From contig NZ_FOSW01000001.1 in assembly GCF_900114385.1 (NCBI RefSeq), positions 1 to 64,000 on the forward strand: DNA of 64,000 bases. The letters are read 5' to 3'. This document shows, one piece after another, positions 49,498-59,810 of this stretch. The position numbers and the translations under genes were made by a program. Under the pieces are notes generated by a model that saw only the letters and a program-made list of their open reading frames with translations, was not told the DNA's origin and did not search any database. Within the stretch, counting starts at the first letter, position 1, and every line of letters starts with the position of its first letter. This DNA is from Geodermatophilus ruber. Lineage in GTDB: Bacteria; Actinomycetota; Actinomycetes; Mycobacteriales; Geodermatophilaceae.

Positions 49498-50241
49498 TCA
49501 CTTGGGGTCGGGCGCGGCCTCGCCGCCGGGGGCCTGCCGGCCCGCGGTCGCGGCGTCCTGGCTCTCGGCGGCCTCGATCTCGGCAGCCGCAGCGGCAGCC
49601 AGCTCGGGCGAGAGGTTCGGGTCGGACACCACGCCCGACTCCGCAGCCGTCGGCTGGGGCTCGACGTCCTGGTCGTCCAGGCGCTCACCGTCCGGGAGGA
49701 AGACGTCGGCGGCCACCTCGTCGGTGGTGTCCGCGGAGGCGGCGCCGTCCGCGCTGTCGGCGCTCTCGGCCGACTCGAGGGCGTCGGCCGTGACCTCACC
49801 GGCGGCGGCCGCGGCGCCGGTGCCGGAGGCGAACCGGGTGCCACGGGCGCGCTCGGCCTCGCCGACCGCCTGCTGGCCCACGGTCAGCGCCTCGACCAGC
49901 TCGATGACCGCCATCGGGGCGTTGTCACCCTTGCGGGGGCCCACCTTGGTGATCCGCGTGTAGCCGCCGGGCCGGTTCTCGTACCGGGGACCGATGTCGG
50001 CGAACAGGTGGTGGACGACGTCCTTGTCGCGGATGACGGTCATCACCTGACGGCGGGCGTGCAGGTCCCCGCGCTTGGCGAAGGTGACCAGCTTCTCCGC
50101 GAACGGACGCAGCCGCTTCGCCTTCGCCTCGGTGGTGGTGATCCGCCCGTGCTCGAACAGCGAGGTGGCCAGGTTGGCCAGCATCAGCCGCTCGTGCGCA
50201 GGGGACCCGCCGAGACGGGGGCCCTTGGTGGGGGTGGGCAT
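49498..50241 (-). CDS. rplQ: 50S ribosomal protein L17 (bL17) with long acidic C-terminal extension
   Basis: A 247-residue protein. The L17 core is residues 1 to about 125: [46 protein letters not shown], and MAVIELVE near its end. The remaining 120 residues are Ala/Glu/Asp/Ser-rich and low in complexity ([20 protein letters not shown], for example), far beyond bacterial norms of about 120-130 residues and longer than in mycobacteria. The tail is probably disordered. It is the last gene before truA in the rpoA operon. Confidence 0.95.
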   Translation of the reverse strand: MPTPTKGPRLGGSPAHERLMLANLATSLFEHGRITTTEAKAKRLRPFAEKLVTFAKRGDLHARRQVMTVIRDKDVVHHLFADIGPRYENRPGGYTRITKVGPRKGDNAPMAVIELVEALTVGQQAVGEAERARGTRFASGTGAAAAAGEVTADALESAESADSADGAASADTTDEVAADVFLPDGERLDDQDVEPQPTAAESGVVSDPNLSPELAAAAAAEIEAAESQDAATAGRQAPGGEAAPDPK

Positions 50242-50315
50242 GTCGGTCCTTCCTCAGGCGGCCGGGCGGTGCGTGCCGGGCTGCATCATCCGTGGTGCTG
50301 TCGTCGCTTCAGTGT

Positions 50316-50374
50316 GGCTGTCCGGACGACGGCGCCGGACGGCGGGTCACCCCGCCGCCCGGCACCGGACAGCC
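50316..50374 (-). terminator. Hairpin between rpoA and rplQ
   Basis: GGCTGTCCGG (50316-50325) pairs with CCGGACAGCC (50365-50374), enclosing a second stem CGGCGGG/CCCGCCG. It could attenuate or process the rpoA-rplQ transcript. Confidence 0.55.
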
Positions 50375-50381
50375 GTGCAGC

Positions 50382-51449
50382 TCAGAGCTGCTCGGTCTCC
50401 TGGTACGAGCCCTCGCCGTACTCACCGGCGTCGCCGTACTCGGCGGTGCCGTGGTAGGCGTCGGTCTCGTAGCCCTCGTCATAGCTCTCCACCGAGGTGG
50501 GGATGAACCCGGGCGGGCTGTCCTTGAGCGCCAGGCCCATCGCCGCCAGCTTCATCTTGACCTCGTCGATGGACTTGGCCCCGAAGTTGCGGATGTCGAG
50601 CAGGTCGGCCTCGGAGCGGGTGACGAGCTCACCGACGGTGTGCACGCCCTCGCGCTTGAGGCAGTTGTAGGACCGGACGGTGAGGTCCATGTCCTCGATC
50701 GGCATCGAGAAGTTCGCGATGTCCGCGGCCTCGGCCGGGCTGGGGCCGACCTCGATGCCCTCCGCGTCGATGTTCAGCTCGCGCAGCAGGCCGAACAGCT
50801 CGACGAGGGTGGACCCGGCGCTGGCGATCGCGTCGCGCGGGGCGATGGAGGGCTTGGTCTCGACGTCGACGACCAGGCGGTCGAAGTCGGTGCGCTGCTC
50901 GACACGGGTCGCCTCGACGGCGTAGGTCACCTTGAGGACCGGCGAGTAGATGGAGTCGACCGGGATCCGGCCGATCTCCTGGCCCGGCTGCTTGTTCTGC
51001 GGCGCCGGCACGTAGCCGCGGCCCCGCTCGACGACCAGCTCGATCTCCAGCCGGCCCTTGCCGTTGAGGGTGGCGATGTGCAGCTCGGGGTTGTGGACCT
51101 CGACGCCCGCGGGCGGCGCGATGTCGGCCGCGGTGACCTCACCCGGGCCCTGCTTGCGCAGGTACATGGTCACCGGCTCGTCGGAGTCGGAGCTGACCAC
51201 GAGACCCTTGAGGTTCAGGATGATCTCGGTGACGTCCTCCTTGACCCCGGGCACGGTGGTGAACTCGTGCAGAGTGCCCTCGATCCGGATGCTGGTGACA
51301 GCAGCCCCGGGGATCGAGGAGAGGAGGGTGCGGCGCAGCGAGTTGCCGAGGGTGTAGCCGAAGCCCGGCTCCAGCGGCTCGATGACGAACCGTGAGCGCT
51401 GCTCGGTGATCGTCTCCTCGGTCAGCGTCGGACGCTGTGCGATGAGCAT
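50382..51449 (-). CDS. rpoA: DNA-directed RNA polymerase subunit alpha
   Basis: A 355-residue subunit whose dimer nucleates RNA polymerase assembly. The N-terminal domain has [34 protein letters not shown]. The C-terminal domain, which touches UP elements and activators, has [16 protein letters not shown] and [24 protein letters not shown] short acidic Tyr/Glu-rich tail (residues 325-355) is typical of actinobacteria. It lies between rpsD and rplQ, with hairpins on both sides. Confidence 0.98.
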   Translation of the reverse strand: MLIAQRPTLTEETITEQRSRFVIEPLEPGFGYTLGNSLRRTLLSSIPGAAVTSIRIEGTLHEFTTVPGVKEDVTEIILNLKGLVVSSDSDEPVTMYLRKQGPGEVTAADIAPPAGVEVHNPELHIATLNGKGRLEIELVVERGRGYVPAPQNKQPGQEIGRIPVDSIYSPVLKVTYAVEATRVEQRTDFDRLVVDVETKPSIAPRDAIASAGSTLVELFGLLRELNIDAEGIEVGPSPAEAADIANFSMPIEDMDLTVRSYNCLKREGVHTVGELVTRSEADLLDIRNFGAKSIDEVKMKLAAMGLALKDSPPGFIPTSVESYDEGYETDAYHGTAEYGDAGEYGEGSYQETEQL

Positions 51450-51509
51450 GGGAGTTCTCCTTCAGGTCCTCCGGCGCCCGCCATATGACGCCGTGAGGGG
51501 GGTGGTGCG

Positions 51510-51601
51510 GGCTCCGGCGGACATCGGTCCGCCCGCCGGAGCCTTGGCCCCTTCGCAGGGTCCCGCGCCGCGCGAAGCGTGGCGTGGGGGGCGAAGGGGC
51601 C
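51510..51601 (-). terminator. Two hairpins between rpsD and rpoA
   Basis: Stem one is 51510-51520 with 51533-51543 (11 pairs). Stem two is 51546-51556 with 51591-51601 (11 pairs, long loop). The 158-base gap may also hold an rpoA promoter. Confidence 0.55.
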
Positions 51602-51607
51602 CTTTCG

Positions 51608-52234
51608 TTACTTCGAGTAGAGCTCGACGATCAGCTGCTCCTGGACCGGCGTGTCGATGACCTGCCGGGCCGGGACGCCGTGGACCAGCACGCGCAGCTG
51701 GCTGCTGATGACCTCGAGCCACGCGGGCACGGGGCGCTCGCCGGCGCGGGCCTGGGCGACCTCGAACGGCAGCATCCGCCGCGACTTCTCGGCGACCTCG
51801 ATGATGTCGTTGGCGCTCACCCGGTAGGACGGGATGTCGACCTTGCGGCCGTTGACCCGGATGTGGCCGTGGCGCACCAGCTGGCGGGCCATGTCACGGG
51901 ACTCGGCGAAGCCGGCCCGGTACACCACGTTGTCCAGCCGCGACTCGAGGATCTGCAGCAGGACCTCACCGGTCTTGCCGGACTTCTTGTTGGCCTCTTC
52001 GTAGTAGCCGCGGAACTGCTTCTCCAGGACGCCGTAGATGCGGCGCGCCTTCTGCTTCTCACGCAGCTGCAGCAGGTACTCGCTGTCCTTGCTGCGGCCC
52101 CGGCCGTGCTCGCCCGGCGGGTAGGGCCGGATCTCGATCGGGCACTTCGGGGACTCGCACTTGCTGCCCTTGAGGAACAGCTTCATCTTCTCGCGCCGGC
52201 ACAGGCGGCAGTCGGCTCCGGTGTAACGGGCCAC
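51608..52234 (-). CDS. rpsD: 30S ribosomal protein S4 (uS4), zinc-type
   Basis: A 208-residue 16S rRNA assembly initiator. Four cysteines (Cys9, Cys12, Cys26, Cys31) near the N-terminus make it the zinc-binding form. The S4 RNA-binding domain is [39 protein letters not shown] zinc-free paralogue elsewhere would not be unusual in actinobacteria. It follows rpsK. Confidence 0.97.
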   Translation of the reverse strand: MARYTGADCRLCRREKMKLFLKGSKCESPKCPIEIRPYPPGEHGRGRSKDSEYLLQLREKQKARRIYGVLEKQFRGYYEEANKKSGKTGEVLLQILESRLDNVVYRAGFAESRDMARQLVRHGHIRVNGRKVDIPSYRVSANDIIEVAEKSRRMLPFEVAQARAGERPVPAWLEVISSQLRVLVHGVPARQVIDTPVQEQLIVELYSK

Positions 52235-52269
52235 GTCAGGTACTCCTCGTTCGTCTCGTCAGTGGCCGG

Positions 52270-52677
52270 TCAGACCCGGCGGCGCTTCTTGGGGCGGCAG
52301 CCGTTGTGCGGCTGCGGCGTGACGTCCTGGATCTGACCGACCTCGAGGCCGGTGGCCTGGAGGGACCGGATGGCGGTCTCGCGACCGGAGCCGGGGCCCT
52401 TGACGAAGACGTCGACCTTGCGCATGCCGTGCTCCTGCGCCTTGCGGGCAGCGTTCTCGGCCGCCATCTGCGCGGCGAACGGCGTGGACTTGCGCGAGCC
52501 CTTGAAGCCGACGTGGCCCGCGGAGGCCCAGCTGATCACGTTCCCGCTCGGGTCGGTGATCGAGACGATCGTGTTGTTGAACGTGCTCTTGATGTGCGCG
52601 GCGCCGTGGGCGACGTTCTTCTTTTCCTTGCGGCGGACCTTCTTGGCGCCGGCCGCGGCGCGAGCCCTGGGAGGCAT
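52270..52677 (-). CDS. rpsK: 30S ribosomal protein S11 (uS11)
   Basis: A 135-residue platform protein of the 30S subunit. [45 protein letters not shown] and the C-terminal [15 protein letters not shown] are diagnostic. It sits in the rpsM-rpsK-rpsD-rpoA-rplQ operon. Confidence 0.98.
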   Translation of the reverse strand: MPPRARAAAGAKKVRRKEKKNVAHGAAHIKSTFNNTIVSITDPSGNVISWASAGHVGFKGSRKSTPFAAQMAAENAARKAQEHGMRKVDVFVKGPGSGRETAIRSLQATGLEVGQIQDVTPQPHNGCRPKKRRRV

Positions 52678-52774
52678 GTCTCTCCGGTTTCCTTCAGATC
52701 AGTGGCCAGATGCGCACGCGCCGCGCGCCGTCGCTCCCGCCCTCCCGGGTCGCTGCGACGGCGCGCGATGCGGC

Positions 52775-53155
52775 TTACTTCCTGCCGGCCTTCTTCTTGC
52801 CGGCGATGGTCTTGCGCGGGCCCTTGCTCGAGCGCGCGTTGGTGCGGGTGCGCTGACCGTGGACGGGCAGCCCACGACGGTGACGCAGCCCCTGGTAGCA
52901 GCCGATCTCCACCTTGCGGCGGATGTCGGCGGCCACCTCACGGCGCAGGTCACCCTCGACGCGGAAGTGCTCGTCGATGTAGTCGCGCAGCTTCAGCAGG
53001 TCCTCGTCGCTGAGGTCCTTGGCGCGCAGGTCCGGGCTGACGCCCGTTGCGGCCAGGGTCTCCTTCGCGTGGGCCTTGCCGATGCCGTAGATGTAGGTGA
53101 GCGCGATCTCCATCCGCTTCTCGCGGGGCAGGTCGACGCCGGCCAGTCGTGCCAT
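52775..53155 (-). CDS. rpsM: 30S ribosomal protein S13 (uS13)
   Basis: A 126-residue protein of the 30S head that contacts the large subunit and P-site t[29 protein letters not shown] at the N-terminus and the end [32 protein letters not shown] are standard. ATG 53155 is chosen as the conserved start. rpmJ lies 14 bases upstream. Confidence 0.98.
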   Translation of the reverse strand: MARLAGVDLPREKRMEIALTYIYGIGKAHAKETLAATGVSPDLRAKDLSDEDLLKLRDYIDEHFRVEGDLRREVAADIRRKVEIGCYQGLRHRRGLPVHGQRTRTNARSSKGPRKTIAGKKKAGRK

Positions 53156-53169
53156 GTCCAGGTACTCCC

Positions 53170-53283
53170 TCAGCCCTGCCGCTGCTTGTGGCGGGCGTTG
53201 TCGCAGATGACCATGACCCGGCCGTGCCGGCGGATCACCTTGCACTTGTCGCAGATCTTCTTCACCGACGGCTGGACCTTCAC
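53170..53283 (-). CDS. rpmJ: 50S ribosomal protein L36 (bL36), zinc-type
   Basis: A 37-residue protein from GTG 53283. It reads [19 protein letters not shown], then [18 protein letters not shown]. The zinc ligands Cys11, Cys14, Cys27 and His32 are intact. It lies between infA and rpsM, the usual position. Confidence 0.95.
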   Translation of the reverse strand: MKVQPSVKKICDKCKVIRRHGRVMVICDNARHKQRQG

Positions 53284-53356
53284 CGGTGCCGCCCCTCATT
53301 CCTCAGATCGTGTGCCGAGCGCACTCCACCCGGGAGGGGTGGGCGCGCAGCGGCGG

Positions 53357-53578
53357 TTACTTGTACCGGTAGACGATGCGACCGCGGGTCAGGTCGTAGG
53401 GCGAGAGCTCCACGACCACGCGGTCCTCGGGCAGGATGCGGATGTAGTGCTGACGCATCTTGCCGCTGATGTGGGCGAGCACCCGGTGCCCGTTCTGCAG
53501 CTCGACCCGGAACATCGCGTTGGGCAGCGGCTCGACGACGCGACCCTCGACCTCGATGGCCCCGTCCTTCTTCGCCAT
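53357..53578 (-). CDS. infA: Translation initiation factor IF-1
   Basis: A 73-residue OB-fold factor that blocks the A site during initiation. ATG 53578 gives the standard start [33 protein letters not shown]-type and [16 protein letters not shown] segments are present. About 300 bases separate it from map, so it probably has its own promoter. Confidence 0.97.
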   Translation of the reverse strand: MAKKDGAIEVEGRVVEPLPNAMFRVELQNGHRVLAHISGKMRQHYIRILPEDRVVVELSPYDLTRGRIVYRYK

Positions 53579-53830
53579 GCCCGACACGGCCTCCCTGACT
53601 CGATGGTGCTGACGGTCCTCCCGCGCACGCCGGAGCGGCTGTCACGCGTTCGGTTGTGTGCAGAACAAGTGGTGCAGGCGCTCTCGCGAGGGCGCCCTGC
53701 GCCGCGCGGCCACAGCGCGGCGACAGGACGGCGCGAACGCCATCGGCCACTGTACCCCGCCTCGGCGCGCCCCTCCAACCCGGGGTCGTGTGATCCGGGA
53801 AGCTGGAGCGCTGACCTGGGCGGGACGCTT

Positions 53831-53888
53831 CAGGTGCGGCGAGGCACCGACGCTCAGGTGCGGCGAGGCACCGAAGCTCAGGTGCGAG
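53831..53888. repeat. 24-base tandem repeat at the map 3' end
   Basis: The unit caggtgcggcgaggcaccga starts at 53831 and 53855, and a third, partial unit starts at 53879 (24-base period). The partial unit overlaps the last codons and stop of map. It lies in the 299-base map-infA gap, which otherwise shows no gene. Confidence 0.75.
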
Positions 53889-54681
53889 GCGTGATCCCGA
53901 AGGGAGCAAGCCCTGCCACGCCGCCGTCCTCGGCCGTGAGGACCCAGGGGCCCTCCGGCGTGATGGCGACGGTGTGCTCGAAGTGGGCCGCACGCGACCC
54001 GTCCTTGGTGACGACCGTCCAGCCGTCCTCGAGCTCCACGGTGGCCGGGTCGCCCACGGTCACCATCGGCTCGATGGCCAGCGCCAGACCGGGGACCAGC
54101 TTCGGCCCCCGCCCCGGCCGGCCGTAGTTCAGCACGTGCGGGTCCTGGTGCATCTCGGTCCCGATGCCGTGTCCGCCGTAGTGGTCGACGATCCCGTATC
54201 CGTGCTGCTCCGCCACGATCGTCTGCTCCACGGCGTGGCTGATGTCGGTGAGCCGGCCGCCGGCGATCGCCCGGGCCAGCCCGGCCCACATGGACCGCTC
54301 GGTGACGTCGATCAGCGCGGCATCCTCGGCCGAGGGCTCCCCCACCGTCACGGTGACCGCGGAGTCCCCGTGCCAGCCCTGCAGGATGGCCCCGCAGTCG
54401 ATGGAGATGTTGTCCCCCAGGGCGAGCGTCCGGCTCTTGTTCGGGATGCCGTGCACGATCTCGTCGTTGATCGACGCGCAGATGCTGCCGGTGAACCCGT
54501 GGTAGCCGAGGAAGGAGGGCACCGCCCCCGCGCTCCGGATGTGGTCCTCCGCGATGGCGTCGAGCTCCCCGGTGGTGACCCCGGGACGGACGGCCGCGCG
54601 GACGGCCCCGAGGGCGCCGGCCACGACCAGCCCGGCAGCGCGCATGAGCTCGAGCTCGTGCGGCGTCTTGATCTGGATCAT
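53878..54681 (-). CDS. map: Type I methionine aminopeptidase
   Basis: A 267-residue metalloenzyme that removes the initiator Met. ATG 54681 (MIQIKTPHELELM) is the conserved start; an ATG 54 bases upstream lacks a ribosome site. Metal ligands appear in NISIDCGAILQGWHGDSAVT (Asp, Asp), GHGIG (His), AIEPMVT (Glu) and FEHTVAIT (Glu region). It follows adk in the secY-adk-map run. Confidence 0.97.
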   Translation of the reverse strand: MIQIKTPHELELMRAAGLVVAGALGAVRAAVRPGVTTGELDAIAEDHIRSAGAVPSFLGYHGFTGSICASINDEIVHGIPNKSRTLALGDNISIDCGAILQGWHGDSAVTVTVGEPSAEDAALIDVTERSMWAGLARAIAGGRLTDISHAVEQTIVAEQHGYGIVDHYGGHGIGTEMHQDPHVLNYGRPGRGPKLVPGLALAIEPMVTVGDPATVELEDGWTVVTKDGSRAAHFEHTVAITPEGPWVLTAEDGGVAGLAPFGITPRT

Positions 54682-54750
54682 GCGTCCACTCCACTTCGCC
54701 AGCAGCGGGAGGCGGCTGAGGATGCCGGCCGTCATCTGCGGCGCCGTTCC

Positions 54751-55386
54751 TCAGCCCGCGCTCTGCTGCCCGGTCGGCCCGTCGGACTGCCGGGTCGCGG
54801 CGGAGCCACCCTGCCCGAGGGCGTTCATGGCCCGCTCGGTGACCTCGTCCACCGTCCCGATCGCGTGGATCCGGGTCAGCAGCCCTTGTGAGTCGTAGAA
54901 CCCCGACAGCGGTGCGGTCTGTTCCCGGTACACCCCGAGACGGTGACGCACGGTCTCGGGCTTGTCGTCCTCCCGCTGCACCCACTCGCCGTCGACGAGC
55001 ATCCGCCGGCCGGAGAGCCGGCGGACCAGCTCGTCCTCGTCCACGACGAGCTCCAGGACCGAGTCCAGCCCGTGCCCGAGCTCCTGCAGCGACTCGCGCA
55101 ACTGCTCGGCCTGGGCGATCGTCCGGGGGAAGCCGTCGAGCAGAAAGCCGGCCTTGGCATCCGGCTCGGCGAGCCGGTCCTTCACCATCGCCACCGTGAT
55201 CTCGTCGGGCACCAGGTCACCGGCGTCCATGTAGACCTTGGCCTGCCGGCCCAGCTCCGTCTCACCGCTCACGTTCGCCCGGAAGATGTCCCCGGTGGAG
55301 ATGGCCGGCACGCCCAGCCGGCCGGCGATGATCTGGGCCTGGGTGCCCTTACCCGCTCCGGGGGGGCCGAGCAGCACGACGCGCAC
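54751..55386 (-). CDS. adk: Adenylate kinase
   Basis: A 211-residue kinase balancing AMP, ADP and ATP. The P-loop is [19 protein letters not shown] and the AMP-binding motif is [26 protein letters not shown] is diagnostic. The LID is short and lacks the Cys cluster. GTG 55386 overlaps the secY stop (TAGTG). The last 20 residues are a polar tail. Confidence 0.97.
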   Translation of the reverse strand: MRVVLLGPPGAGKGTQAQIIAGRLGVPAISTGDIFRANVSGETELGRQAKVYMDAGDLVPDEITVAMVKDRLAEPDAKAGFLLDGFPRTIAQAEQLRESLQELGHGLDSVLELVVDEDELVRRLSGRRMLVDGEWVQREDDKPETVRHRLGVYREQTAPLSGFYDSQGLLTRIHAIGTVDEVTERAMNALGQGGSAATRQSDGPTGQQSAG

Positions 55387-56696
55387 TACTTCAGGAACCC
55401 TTCGTAGTTGCGCTGGTTGAGTTGCGTCTCGATCTGCTTCACCGTTTCCAACCCCACTCCCACCATGATGAGCACCGCGGTCCCGCCGAACGGGAAGTTC
55501 TGGTTCTGCCCCTCCTGCGTGATGGAGAGGAACAGGTTGGGCAGCACCGCCACGAGCCCCAGGTAGATCGACCCGGGCAGCGTGATCCGGGACAGCACGT
55601 ACTGGAGGTACTCCGCGGTCGGTCTGCCCGGCCGGATACCGGGGATGAACCCGCCGTAGCGCTTCATGTCCTCGGCACGTTCCTCCGGGTTGAACGTGAT
55701 CGACACGTAGAAGTACGTGAAGAACACGATCAGGCCGAAGTAGAGGGCGACGTGGACCGGGCTGCTCTGGTCGATGATGTAGTTCTCGAAGAACTGCCGG
55801 ATCCGGCCTGTGTCGTTGCCCTGCAGCTGGCTGATCAGCTGGGGCAGGTAGAGCAGCGAGGACGCGAAGATCACCGGGATGACGCCCGCCTGGTTGACCT
55901 TCAGCGGCAGGTAGGTCGACGTCCCGCCGTACATGCGGCGCCCGACCATCCGCTTGGCGTACTGGACCGGGATCCGTCGCTGCGCCTGCTCGACGTAGAT
56001 CACCGCACCGATGATCAGCAGCGCGAAGGCGCACACGACGGCGAAGACGAACGCTCCGCGGGTCTGCAGGATCGCGCCGCCCTCGGCCGGGATGCGCGCG
56101 GCGATCGAGGTGAAGATCAGCACGGACATGCCGTTGCCGATCCCCTTCTCGGTGAGCAGCTCGCCCAGCCACATGATCAACGCGGTGCCGGCGGTCAGCG
56201 CGACCACGAGGACGACCGTCGTCCAGATGGACTCCGACGGGATGATGCTCTGCGAGCAGCCCGGGAACAGCTGGCCGCTGCGGGCCAGGGCGATGATGCC
56301 GGTGCTCTGCAGGATCGCCAGCGCAATGGTCAGGTAGCGGGTGTACTGGGTCAGCTTCGCCTGACCCGACTGCCCTTCCTTCTTCAGCTGCTCGAACCGC
56401 GGGATGACCACGACCAGCAACTGCACGATGATGCTGGCCGTGATGTACGGCATGATGCCGAGCGCAAAGACCGACAGGCGCAGCAGCGCCCCGCCGGAGA
56501 ACAGGTTGACCAGCGAGTAGAGGTCGCGCTGATCGGATGCCTGGGCCTGCTCGAGACAGCTGTTGATGGCCTCGACGGAGACCCCGGGCCCCGGGACGGC
56601 GGCGCCGAGCCGGTACACGGCGATGATCGCCAGGGAGAACAGCAGCTTGCGCCGGAGGTCTGGCGTCCGGAACGCCGCGGCGAACGCCTGCAGCAC
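55386..56696 (-). CDS. secY: Protein translocase subunit SecY
   Basis: A 436-residue, ten-helix membrane channel for protein export and membrane insertion, working with SecE and SecA. GTG 56696 has GGGGAGGG five bases upstream. [26 protein letters not shown] at the N-terminus, the plug-region [24 protein letters not shown] and [25 protein letters not shown] are diagnostic. It is separated from rplO by a strong terminator-like hairpin. Confidence 0.97.
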   Translation of the reverse strand: MLQAFAAAFRTPDLRRKLLFSLAIIAVYRLGAAVPGPGVSVEAINSCLEQAQASDQRDLYSLVNLFSGGALLRLSVFALGIMPYITASIIVQLLVVVIPRFEQLKKEGQSGQAKLTQYTRYLTIALAILQSTGIIALARSGQLFPGCSQSIIPSESIWTTVVLVVALTAGTALIMWLGELLTEKGIGNGMSVLIFTSIAARIPAEGGAILQTRGAFVFAVVCAFALLIIGAVIYVEQAQRRIPVQYAKRMVGRRMYGGTSTYLPLKVNQAGVIPVIFASSLLYLPQLISQLQGNDTGRIRQFFENYIIDQSSPVHVALYFGLIVFFTYFYVSITFNPEERAEDMKRYGGFIPGIRPGRPTAEYLQYVLSRITLPGSIYLGLVAVLPNLFLSITQEGQNQNFPFGGTAVLIMVGVGLETVKQIETQLNQRNYEGFLK

Positions 56697-56766
56697 GTGC
56701 CCTCCCCTGCTCGGTCGGATGAGGTTAGCAACGAGCCCGTCCAGCAGAGGCGCGGGACGGGCAGCA

Positions 56767-56804
56767 GTCGACCCCCGGAGGCACGAAAGCCTCCGGGGGT
56801 CGAC
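56767..56804 (-). terminator. 16-pair hairpin between rplO and secY
   Basis: 56767-56782 pairs perfectly with 56789-56804 around an ACGAAA loop. It would end or thin the spc transcript before secY. Confidence 0.8.
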
Positions 56805-56808
56805 GGCG

Positions 56809-57252
56809 TCAGATGCGGGTGATGCTGCCCCCGGCCGCGCTGATCTTCTCCGCCGCGGAGGAGGAGAAGGCGTGCGCGTGCACGTGGACCTCGATGCCGC
56901 CCAGGTCACCGGTGCCGAGCACCTTGACCGGCTGGCCCCGGCGGACGGCGCCGGCCTCGGCCAGCGAGTCCGGGTTGATGGACCCGCCCTGGGGGAACAG
57001 CGCCGCGATCCGGTCGAGGTTGACGACCTGGAACACGACCTTGTTCGGGTTCTTGAAGCCCGAGAGCTTGGGCAGCCGCATGTGCAGCGGGGTCTGGCCG
57101 CCCTCGAAGCGCGGGTTCGTGTTCCCCCGGGCTCCGGTGCCCTTGGTGCCGCGACCGGCGGTCTTCCCCTTCGAGCCCTCACCGCGACCCACGCGGGTCT
57201 TGGGGGTGTGGGCGCCCGGGGCCGGACGCAGGTGGTGGACCTTGAGAGTCAT
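56809..57252 (-). CDS. rplO: 50S ribosomal protein L15 (uL15)
   Basis: A 147-residue protein. [37 protein letters not shown] and [20 protein letters not shown] are diagnostic. It closes the spc ribosomal run before the hairpin ahead of secY. Confidence 0.97.
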   Translation of the reverse strand: MTLKVHHLRPAPGAHTPKTRVGRGEGSKGKTAGRGTKGTGARGNTNPRFEGGQTPLHMRLPKLSGFKNPNKVVFQVVNLDRIAALFPQGGSINPDSLAEAGAVRRGQPVKVLGTGDLGGIEVHVHAHAFSSSAAEKISAAGGSITRI

Positions 57253-57275
57253 GAGATGTCCCTACTCAGCCGCGG

Positions 57276-57458
57276 TCAGCTGATCTCTTCGACGGTGACC
57301 AGGTGCGGCACCGTCGCGACCATCCCGCGGATCTCGGGACGGTCCTCCTGCACGACCGAGTCGTTGATCCGCTTGAGCCCCAGGGAACGCAGCGTCTGAC
57401 GCTGGTTCGGCTTGGTGCCGATCGCCGACCGGATCTGGGTGACCTTGAGCTGCGTCAT
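57276..57458 (-). CDS. rpmD: 50S ribosomal protein L30 (uL30)
   Basis: A 60-residue protein from ATG 57458 ([31 protein letters not shown]). It is of usual length and one base from the rpsE stop. Confidence 0.97.
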   Translation of the reverse strand: MTQLKVTQIRSAIGTKPNQRQTLRSLGLKRINDSVVQEDRPEIRGMVATVPHLVTVEEIS

Positions 57459-57459
57459 G

Positions 57460-58074
57460 TCAGACCCCCTGGCCCGCACGCGCCCGCAGCATCGCCGCCG
57501 GAGCGACGTCCTCGAGCGGCAGACCACGGCGGGCCGCGATCTCCTCGGGACGCACGAGATCCTTCAGCGCCTGCATGGTCGCGTGCACGATGTTGATCGG
57601 GTTGGAGGACCCGAGGCTCTTGGACAGCACGTCGTGGATGCCCGCGCACTCCAGGACGGCGCGCACCGGGCCACCGGCGATGACCCCGGTACCGGGGCTG
57701 GCCGGCTTGAGCAGCACGACGCCCGCGGCCGCCTCACCCTGCACCGGGTGCGGGATGGTGCTGGCGATGCGGGGCACCTTGTAGAAGTGCTTCTTGGCCT
57801 CCTCGACGCCCTTGGCGATCGCCGCGGGCACCTCCTTGGCCTTGCCGTAGCCGACGCCCACGGTGCCGTCGCCGTCGCCCACGATCACCAGGGCGGTGAA
57901 GCTGAAGCGCCGACCGCCCTTGACCACCTTGGACACGCGGTTGATGGCCACCACGCGCTCGATGAAGTTGCTCTTCTCGGCAGGTGCGCCGCCGGGCCCC
58001 CGCCCGCCGTCACGACGGTCGCGGCGGTCGTTACCGCCGCCGGCGCCGCCGCCGCGTCGCTGTGGTCCTGGCAT
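57460..58074 (-). CDS. rpsE: 30S ribosomal protein S5 (uS5)
   Basis: A 204-residue decoding-fidelity protein. The first 33 residues are Gly/Arg-rich ([21 protein letters not shown]) and specific to this lineage. The core has [32 protein letters not shown] and [16 protein letters not shown]. It lies between rplR and rpmD. Confidence 0.97.
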   Translation of the reverse strand: MPGPQRRGGGAGGGNDRRDRRDGGRGPGGAPAEKSNFIERVVAINRVSKVVKGGRRFSFTALVIVGDGDGTVGVGYGKAKEVPAAIAKGVEEAKKHFYKVPRIASTIPHPVQGEAAAGVVLLKPASPGTGVIAGGPVRAVLECAGIHDVLSKSLGSSNPINIVHATMQALKDLVRPEEIAARRGLPLEDVAPAAMLRARAGQGV

Positions 58075-58114
58075 CAGACGTCCCTCTCGATCTGCTTGTT
58101 CGCGGTGCTGCTCA

Positions 58115-58522
58115 TCAGAAGTCCAGACCACCCTCGCGGGCGGCGTCGGCCAGCGCAGCGATCCGGCCGTGGTAGCGGTTGCCGCCCCGGTCGAGGACGA
58201 CCGCGGAGATGCCGATGGCCTTGGCCCGCTCGGCGACGAGCGCGCCGACCCGGCGGGCCAGGGACGACTTGTCGCCCTCGGCGCCACGCAGGCTCGGGTC
58301 CAGAGTGGAGGCACTGGCCAGCGTACGGCCGACGGTGTCGTCGACCAGCTGCACGTGGATGTGCCGCGAGCTGCGGTTGACCACCAGGCGCGGACGCTCC
58401 GGCGTGCCCGAGACCCGCTTGCGCAGCCGCTTGTGCCGGCGCTGGCGGGCCAACCGCCGCGCGGTGCTGATGTCGGTGCCGACGGGCTTGTGGACCCGAG
58501 CGGACTTCTCTGCCTGAGTCAT
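58115..58522 (-). CDS. rplR: 50S ribosomal protein L18 (uL18)
   Basis: A 135-residue 5S rRNA-binding protein. ATG 58522 overlaps the rplF stop (TGATG). [35 protein letters not shown] and [25 protein letters not shown] are diagnostic. Confidence 0.97.
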   Translation of the reverse strand: MTQAEKSARVHKPVGTDISTARRLARQRRHKRLRKRVSGTPERPRLVVNRSSRHIHVQLVDDTVGRTLASASTLDPSLRGAEGDKSSLARRVGALVAERAKAIGISAVVLDRGGNRYHGRIAALADAAREGGLDF

Positions 58523-59061
58523 CACTTACCCGTCTTCCCGACCTTGCGCTTGATGACCTCACCCTGGTACCGCACGCCCTTGCCCTTGTAGGGGTCGGGG
58601 CGGCGCAGCTTGCGGATGTTGGCCGCGATCTGGCCCACCTGCTGCTTGTCGATCCCGGTCACCCGCAGGCGGGTCGGGGACTCGACGGTGAAGGTGATGC
58701 CCTCGGGGGCCTTCACCGGCACCGGGTGGCTGTAGCCCAGGGCGAACTCGAGGTCCGAGCCTCGGGCCTGCACGCGGTACCCCACGCCGACGATCTCGAG
58801 GGTCTTGGTGTAGCCCTCGGTGACGCCGGTGATCATGTTGGCGATGAGCGTGCGCGACAGCCCGTGCAGGGCGCGGCTCTCCCGCGCGTCGTCGGGCCGC
58901 GCCACCGTCAGGGTGCCGTCCTCGCCGCGCGCGACGGTGATCGGCGCCGCGACGGTGTGGGCCAGGGAGCCCTTGGGCCCCTTCACGCTGACCGTCTGAC
59001 CGTCGATGGCGACGTCCACCCCACCGGGCACGGGAATCGGGAGTCGTCCGATCCGTGACAT
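58522..59061 (-). CDS. rplF: 50S ribosomal protein L6 (uL6)
   Basis: A 179-residue protein near the factor-binding site. [31 protein letters not shown] at the N-terminus and the C-terminal [27 protein letters not shown] are typical. Coupled to rplR by a one-base overlap. Confidence 0.97.
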   Translation of the reverse strand: MSRIGRLPIPVPGGVDVAIDGQTVSVKGPKGSLAHTVAAPITVARGEDGTLTVARPDDARESRALHGLSRTLIANMITGVTEGYTKTLEIVGVGYRVQARGSDLEFALGYSHPVPVKAPEGITFTVESPTRLRVTGIDKQQVGQIAANIRKLRRPDPYKGKGVRYQGEVIKRKVGKTGK

Positions 59062-59073
59062 CTGCTCGCTCCC

Positions 59074-59484
59074 TTACCAGACGTAGGCGAGGACTTCCCC
59101 GCCCACGCCCTTCTTGTTCGCCTGCCGGTCGGTCAGCAGCCCGGTCGAGGTGGAGATGATGGCCACCCCGAGGCCGCCGAGCACCTTGGGCAGCGCGTTG
59201 GACTTGGCGTACACCCGCAGACCGGGCTTGGAGACGCGCCGGACGCCGGCGATGCTCCGCTCACGGTTCGGGCCGTACTTGAGGTCGATCACCAGCTCCT
59301 TGCGGGTGGTGCCGTCCTTCTCGACCTCGTTGACGGTCCAGCCGGCGATGTAGCCCTCCTGCTGGAGGATCTCGGCGATGTGCGTCTTCAGCTTCGACGA
59401 CGGCATGATCGCGCTGTCGTGGTACGCCTGATTGGCGTTCCGCAGCCGCGTGAGCATGTCCGCGATCGGGTCGGTCATCGTCAT
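59074..59484 (-). CDS. rpsH: 30S ribosomal protein S8 (uS8)
   Basis: A 136-residue central-domain assembly protein. ATG 59484 starts [22 protein letters not shown]; another ATG lies two codons in. The end [11 protein letters not shown] is typical. Confidence 0.96.
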   Translation of the reverse strand: MTMTDPIADMLTRLRNANQAYHDSAIMPSSKLKTHIAEILQQEGYIAGWTVNEVEKDGTTRKELVIDLKYGPNRERSIAGVRRVSKPGLRVYAKSNALPKVLGGLGVAIISTSTGLLTDRQANKKGVGGEVLAYVW

Positions 59485-59602
59485 GGGTGTCGTGCCTCTC
59501 TCGCCGCGGTTCCTCACGCGATTCTGCGCGGGCCTCTCGGCGATCGGTGGTGCTCTGGGTGGACCGCCCCGTCGGGTCAGCGCGCGGGACGGGCGCTGGG
59601 GA

Positions 59603-59788
59603 CTACCAGCTGGACTTGCTCACGCCCGGGAGCTCGCCGGCGTGGGCCATCTCCCGCAGGCAGATCCGGCACAGGCCGAACTTGCGGAAGACCGAGTGCG
59701 GACGACCGCACCGCTGGCAGCGGGTGTAGGCGCGGACCGCGAACTTGGGCTTGCGGGCCGCCTTGTTGATCAGAGCCTTCTTGGCCAT
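59603..59788 (-). CDS. rpsZ: 30S ribosomal protein S14 type Z (uS14), zinc-binding
   Basis: A 61-residue short zinc form with Cys24, Cys27, Cys40 and Cys43. [23 protein letters not shown] and [21 protein letters not shown] are diagnostic. Gaps of 118 and 22 bases flank it. Confidence 0.97.
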   Translation of the reverse strand: MAKKALINKAARKPKFAVRAYTRCQRCGRPHSVFRKFGLCRICLREMAHAGELPGVSKSSW

Positions 59789-59810
59789 CTGTCTGTCTCC
59801 TCGCCCCGGC

